The notes below the pieces were generated by a model. The model had not been told where the DNA came from. It did no database searches and worked only from the letters and a program-made list of their open reading frames with translations. The translations under genes and the position numbers were made by a program. A stretch of DNA of 64,000 bases from Kribbella qitaiheensis (GTDB lineage Bacteria > Actinomycetota > Actinomycetes > Propionibacteriales > Kribbellaceae): contig NZ_CP043661.1 in NCBI RefSeq assembly GCF_014217565.1, positions 4,588,001-4,652,000 of the forward strand, in the 5' to 3' direction. This document shows positions 60,117 through 64,000 of this stretch, piece by piece (the first letter of the stretch is position 1; each line of letters begins with the position of its first letter).

Positions 60117-62150
60117 GTGAGTGACACCGCGGCCGAACTCGTTGCGCGTAGCAACAGACTGGGTGCCGACCCGCGCAACACCAACTACGCCGGTGGCAAC
60201 ACGTCCGCCAAGGGCACCGCGACCGACCCGGTCACGCAGCAGCCGGTGGAGCTGGTCTGGGTGAAGGGCTCCGGCGGCGACCTCGGCACGCTCACGACGA
60301 CGGGTCTCGCAGTACTGCGGCAAGACCGTCTGAACGCACTCGTTGACGTCTATCCAGGTGTCGACCGTGAGGACGAGATGGTCGCGGCGTTCGACTACTG
60401 CTTGCACGGCAAGGGCGGTGCCGCGCCGTCGATCGACACCGCGATGCACGGCCTGGTCGACGCGCCGCACGTGGATCATCTGCACCCGGACTCGGGCATC
60501 GCGCTCGCGACGGCGGCCGACGGCGAGAAGCTGACGGCCGAGTGCTTCGGCGATCGCGTCGTCTGGGTTCCCTGGCGCCGGCCGGGCTTCCAGCTCGGTC
60601 TGGACATCGCGAAGGTGAAGAAGGACAACCCGCAGGCGATCGGCGTCATCCTCGGCGGCCACGGCATCACGGCCTGGGGGAGTACGTCGGAAGAGTGCGA
60701 GGCCAACTCGCTCGAGATCATCCGGACGGCCGAGCTCTTCCTGGCGCAGAACGGAAAACCTGAGCCGTTCGGCTCCGTAGTACCGGGGTTCGAAGCACTG
60801 CCGGCCGCGGAACGTCGTGCCAGGGCAGCCGAGTTGGCGCCGGTGATCCGTGGGCTGGCGTCGACCGACAACCCGCAGATCGGCCACTTCAACGACTCCG
60901 AGCCCGTCTTGGAGTTCACCGCTCGCGAGCGGCTCGCTGAGCTGGCTGCTCTCGGCACCTCCTGCCCCGACCACTTCCTCCGGACCAAGGTCCGCCCGCT
61001 CGTCCTGGACCTGCCGCCGTCTGCTTCGATCGAGGAAGCGACCACCAGGCTCAGGGAGCTCCACCTGCAGTACCGCGAGGACTACGCGGCGTACTACGAC
61101 CGGCACGCGCTGCCGGACAGCCCGCCGATGCGTGGCGCGGATCCGGCGATCGTGCTGGTGCCTGGCGTCGGCATGTTCAGCTTCGGCAAGGACAAGCAGA
61201 CTGCCCGCGTCGCTGGTGAGTTCTACGTCAACGCGATCAACGTGATGCGCGGCGCCGAGGCAGTCTCGACGTACGCGCCGATCGACGAGAGCGAGAAGTT
61301 CCGGATCGAGTACTGGGCTCTGGAAGAGGCCAAGCTGCAGCGGATGCCGAAGCCGAAGCCGCTCGCCACCCGGATCGCGTTCGTCACCGGTGGCGGTTCG
61401 GGCATCGGCAAGGCGATCGCGCAGCGGCTCGCGGCCGAGGGGGCCTGTGTCGTGGTCGCGGATCTCGATGCGGCAGCGGCCGACGCGGTCGCCAAGGAGA
61501 TCGGCGGCCTGGATCGCGCGATCGCCGTAGGCGCCGATGTGTCCGACGGGGCAGCGGTCGAGGAAGCGATGCGGACCGCGGTACTGGCGTTCGGCGGGGT
61601 CGATCTGGTGGTGAACAACGCCGGCCTCTCGATCTCCAAGCCGTTGCTGGAGACCACCGAGAAGGACTGGGACCTGCAGCACGACGTGATGGCGAAGGGT
61701 TCCTTCCTGGTGTCGCGTGCCGCCGCGAAGATCCTGATCGACCAGGGCATCGGCGGCGACATCGTCTACATCTCCAGCAAGAACGCGGTCTTCGCCGGTC
61801 CGAACAACGTCGCGTACGGCGCGGCCAAGGCCGACCAGGCCCACCAGGTGCGACTGCTTGCCGCGGAACTCGGTGAGTACGGCGTACGGGTGAACGGGGT
61901 GAATCCCGACGGGGTCGTTCGGGGATCCGGAATCTTCGCCAAGGGCTGGGGCGCTCAGCGCGCCGCGGTGTACGGCGTACCGGAGTCCGAGCTCGGGGCC
62001 TTCTACGCCAAGCGGACGCTACTCAAGCGAGAGGTTCTGCCGGAGCACGTCGCGGCGGCCGTCTTCGCCCTGGCTGCTGGGGACCTCTCCCTGACCACCG
62101 GCCTCCACGTGCCCGTCGACGCCGGTGTAGCCGCCGCCTTCCTGCGCTGA
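60117..62150 (+). CDS. Bifunctional rhamnulose-1-phosphate aldolase / lactaldehyde dehydrogenase (RhaEW type)
   Basis: The 677-residue protein fuses a class II aldolase (residues about 1-400; GNTSAKGTATDP, VKGSGGDLG, HVDHLHPDSGIA with zinc His ligands, GGHGITAWG) to a C-terminal short-chain dehydrogenase (about 415-677; VTGGGSGIGKAIAQRLA, NNAGLS, Ser/Tyr/Lys in ISSKNAVFAGPNNVAYGAAKADQ). It cleaves L-rhamnulose-1-phosphate to dihydroxyacetone phosphate and L-lactaldehyde and oxidises or reduces the latter. GTG 60117 has GGGGAG upstream. Confidence 0.93.
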   Translation: MSDTAAELVARSNRLGADPRNTNYAGGNTSAKGTATDPVTQQPVELVWVKGSGGDLGTLTTTGLAVLRQDRLNALVDVYPGVDREDEMVAAFDYCLHGKGGAAPSIDTAMHGLVDAPHVDHLHPDSGIALATAADGEKLTAECFGDRVVWVPWRRPGFQLGLDIAKVKKDNPQAIGVILGGHGITAWGSTSEECEANSLEIIRTAELFLAQNGKPEPFGSVVPGFEALPAAERRARAAELAPVIRGLASTDNPQIGHFNDSEPVLEFTARERLAELAALGTSCPDHFLRTKVRPLVLDLPPSASIEEATTRLRELHLQYREDYAAYYDRHALPDSPPMRGADPAIVLVPGVGMFSFGKDKQTARVAGEFYVNAINVMRGAEAVSTYAPIDESEKFRIEYWALEEAKLQRMPKPKPLATRIAFVTGGGSGIGKAIAQRLAAEGACVVVADLDAAAADAVAKEIGGLDRAIAVGADVSDGAAVEEAMRTAVLAFGGVDLVVNNAGLSISKPLLETTEKDWDLQHDVMAKGSFLVSRAAAKILIDQGIGGDIVYISSKNAVFAGPNNVAYGAAKADQAHQVRLLAAELGEYGVRVNGVNPDGVVRGSGIFAKGWGAQRAAVYGVPESELGAFYAKRTLLKREVLPEHVAAAVFALAAGDLSLTTGLHVPVDAGVAAAFLR

Positions 62151-62162
62151 AAGGAACCCATC

Positions 62163-63605
62163 ATGTGGAGCACTGACCCTCTAGCGCGGGTCGAGCCGCG
62201 GAAGACGCGGATCGGCCTGGTTGCCGGCGGCCTCGGCGCCTACTGGCCGCAGTTCCCCGACCTACTGCCGCAACTGCAGGCATCGGCGCGGAGGGTGTCG
62301 GAGCGGTTCGCGGACCTCGACTGCGAGGTCATCGACGTCGGCTTCATCTCCGACGCCCAGGAAGGCGCTGCCGCGGCCGAGAAGCTGCGGTTGGCGGACT
62401 GCGACCTGATCGTCGGCTTCCTCACCACCTACATGACCGCGTCGATGCTCTTCCCGGTCGCCCAGCGCAGCGGCGCGCCTGTGCTGCTGCTCAACCTGCA
62501 ACCGACCGAGTCGATGGATCACGCGTCCTTCGATACCGGCGCCTGGCTCGCGTACTGCGGTGCCTGCCCGCTGCCCGAGATGGCGAACGCCTTCGAACGT
62601 TGCGGCATCGACTTCCGCTCCGTCTCCGGGTACGTCGAGGACGAGCGCGCCTGGGACCGGATCGGTCGCTGGATCCGGGCCGCCGGCGTCCGGGCCGCGC
62701 TCCGGCATGGTCGGCACGGCCTGCTCGGGCATCTCTACCCCGGCATGATGGACGTGATCACCGACCCGACCCTGGTCTCCGCGCAGCTCGGCGGACACGT
62801 CGAGATCCTCGAGATCGATGACCTGCGGGTCCGGGTCGAGCAGGTCACCGAGGCCGAGACGGCAGCGCGGATGAAGGTCGCCCGGGAGATCTTCACCCTG
62901 GACGACTCCGTGATCGAGGACGACTTCCGCTGGGGCGCCACCGTCTCGGTCGCGCTGGACCGGCTGGTCGAGGACTTCCAGCTCGACACGCTCGCCTACT
63001 ACCACCGCGGCCTGGCCGGCGAGACCCACGAACGCGTGGCGGCCGGGATGATCCTCGGCGCGTCGTTGCTGACGGCTCGCGGCATACCAGCGGCGGGGGA
63101 GTACGAGCTGCGGACCTCGCTGGCGATGCTCGTGATGGACAGGCTCGGTGGCGGCGGATCCTTCACCGAACTGCAGGCGCTGAACTTCCGCGACAACGTG
63201 GTCGAGATGGGTCACGACGGTCCGGCGCACCTCGCGATCAGTTCGGCCAAACCGCTGCTGCGCGGGCTCGGGGTCTACCACGGCAAACGCGGCTGGGGCG
63301 TCTCCGTCGAGTTCGATGTCAAACACGGTCCCGTCACCATCCTCGGCCTCGGTCAGCTCCGGGACGGCACGTTCCGGCTGATCGCCTCCGAAGGAACCGT
63401 CGTGCCCGGCCCGCTGCTCCAGATCGGCAACACCACCTCGCGCGTCGACTTCGGCTGCGACCCGGGCGAGTGGACCGACGCGTGGTCCGCCTCCGGCGTG
63501 GCCCACCACTGGGCGCTCGGTACCGGTCACCAGACCAAGAACCTCGCCGCCGTCGCCGACCTCCTGCACCTGGACCTCAAGATCGTCGGCCCGGAGCTCC
63601 GATGA
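62163..63605 (+). CDS. L-fucose/L-arabinose isomerase-superfamily protein
   Basis: The 480-residue protein has the isomerase N-terminal domain (RIGLVAGGLGAYWPQFPD, GFLTTYMTASMLFPVAQRSG) and a C-terminal domain retaining candidate metal ligands: Glu in IPAAGEYELRTS, Glu and His in NVVEMGHDGPAHL, and His in SGVAHHWALGTGHQ. The operon already has RhaI, so its role is unclear: it could act on L-fucose, L-lyxose or another 6-deoxysugar, or be a second rhamnose isomerase. It overlaps the kinase gene by 4 nt. Confidence 0.85.
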   Translation: MWSTDPLARVEPRKTRIGLVAGGLGAYWPQFPDLLPQLQASARRVSERFADLDCEVIDVGFISDAQEGAAAAEKLRLADCDLIVGFLTTYMTASMLFPVAQRSGAPVLLLNLQPTESMDHASFDTGAWLAYCGACPLPEMANAFERCGIDFRSVSGYVEDERAWDRIGRWIRAAGVRAALRHGRHGLLGHLYPGMMDVITDPTLVSAQLGGHVEILEIDDLRVRVEQVTEAETAARMKVAREIFTLDDSVIEDDFRWGATVSVALDRLVEDFQLDTLAYYHRGLAGETHERVAAGMILGASLLTARGIPAAGEYELRTSLAMLVMDRLGGGGSFTELQALNFRDNVVEMGHDGPAHLAISSAKPLLRGLGVYHGKRGWGVSVEFDVKHGPVTILGLGQLRDGTFRLIASEGTVVPGPLLQIGNTTSRVDFGCDPGEWTDAWSASGVAHHWALGTGHQTKNLAAVADLLHLDLKIVGPELR

Positions 63606-64000
63606 CGCGGCTCCGAGTCGCGGCGGTCGACCTAGGCGCGTCCAGTGGACGCGTGATGGTTGGCGAGGTGGGCCCGGGCGAACTCGAGCTGACCGAGGTG
63701 CACCGCTTCTGGAACGGTCCGGTGAAGATCGCCGGCACCTTGCACTGGGACATCCTGCATCTGTACCGCGAAGTTCTCGTTGGGCTCAGCAAAGCCGGCG
63801 GTCCTTTGGATGGGATCGGGATCGACTCCTGGGCAGTGGACTACGGCCTACTCGATGCCGATGGCAAGCTCCTGGGCAACCCGGTGCACTACCGCGACGA
63901 CCGAACCAACGGGGTGCTGGAACGCCTTCTGCAGAAGGTTTCCGCAGACGATCTGTACGCCGTGACCGGGCTGCAGCAGCTGCCCTTCAACACGATCTAC
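63602..64000 (+). CDS. rhaB: Rhamnulokinase (3' end outside window)
   Basis: The first 133 residues of a FGGY kinase are present: AVDLGASSGRVMVGEV (phosphate 1 loop), VHRFWNGPVK, LHWDILHLYREV, GIGIDSWAVDYGLLDADG and NPVHYRDDRTNGV. These match RhaB, which phosphorylates L-rhamnulose. ATG 63602 overlaps the preceding stop as ATGA, ending the visible part of one long rhamnose operon. The C-terminal ATP-binding half lies outside. Confidence 0.93.
   Translation, partial: MTRLRVAAVDLGASSGRVMVGEVGPGELELTEVHRFWNGPVKIAGTLHWDILHLYREVLVGLSKAGGPLDGIGIDSWAVDYGLLDADGKLLGNPVHYRDDRTNGVLERLLQKVSADDLYAVTGLQQLPFNTIY

Overview
The window reads as chromosomal DNA of a high-GC actinobacterium. Both strands are densely coded with strong G/C third-position bias. 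The gene set is typical of Actinobacteria: a WhiB protein, the bacterial proteasome activator Bpa, DUF5926, DUF4446, an MptB-like mannosyltransferase, and ECF41 and ECF42 sigma factors. Many genes appear leaderless, with a TANNNT -10 box 5-8 nt before an ATG or GTG. The rhamnose operon content and overall style suggest Nocardioidaceae/Kribbellaceae, most likely Kribbella; this is inference, because no rRNA is present.

Layout. 0-18 kb is housekeeping: a partial quinone oxidoreductase, GDPD, an RsbW-like ATPase, DUF5926, arginine deiminase, a DHFR-fold protein, a GT2/MptB pair, a cupin, larC-larB, DUF4446, a PAP2-diacylglycerol kinase fusion, serS, two HAD phosphatases, a WhiB-HTH protein, Bpa and a CGNR protein. 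18-24 kb holds a PadR-controlled FtsX-type ABC exporter and a TetR/VOC divergent pair with clear palindromic operators. 24-27.5 kb holds a quinone oxidoreductase, mobA, a doubly frameshifted merR, a frameshifted nitrilase-family gene and a CobC-like aminotransferase. 27.6-30.3 kb is the most unusual locus: a 178-residue Gly/Ala/Asp repeat protein with no Lys, Arg or Cys, overlapping by 4 nt a JmjC/cupin Fe(II) 2-oxoglutarate oxygenase, followed by a Suc/Fer-like thioredoxin-fold ferredoxin. It looks like a peptide- or protein-modification cassette and ends against a truncated gamma-carbonic-anhydrase-like gene.

30.9-34.6 kb carries two MFS genes behind a possible leader peptide, and an AEC permease. 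A tRNA-Ser(TGA) follows, with a partial copy of itself 135 bp upstream. 35-43.6 kb has a VOC/AraC pair, a small HTH protein under a 15-bp inverted repeat, an orphan long-type argG, a DHFR-fold protein with a NUDIX remnant, trpD, an atypical GH16, an ECF41 sigma factor with a perfect autoregulatory promoter, an APH-fold kinase and an FAD oxidoreductase. 43.6-52.7 kb has a frameshifted SH3/M15-like secreted protein, DUF6131, two YCII proteins, a DHA2 transporter, an ECF42 sigma factor, a frameshifted DUF222-HNH gene, DUF4240 and an aldo/keto reductase. 52.8-64 kb is a complete L-rhamnose catabolic locus: a LacI regulator divergent from ABC transporter, mutarotase, isomerase, aldolase/dehydrogenase, extra isomerase-like and kinase genes. 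The kinase is cut by the window edge.

Six otherwise normal genes are broken by single-base indels. Six of the seven events are one extra base in a run of C or G, which suggests either consensus error in the source sequence or real phase variation. Those genes are listed as frameshifted pseudogenes, with the intact reading described.
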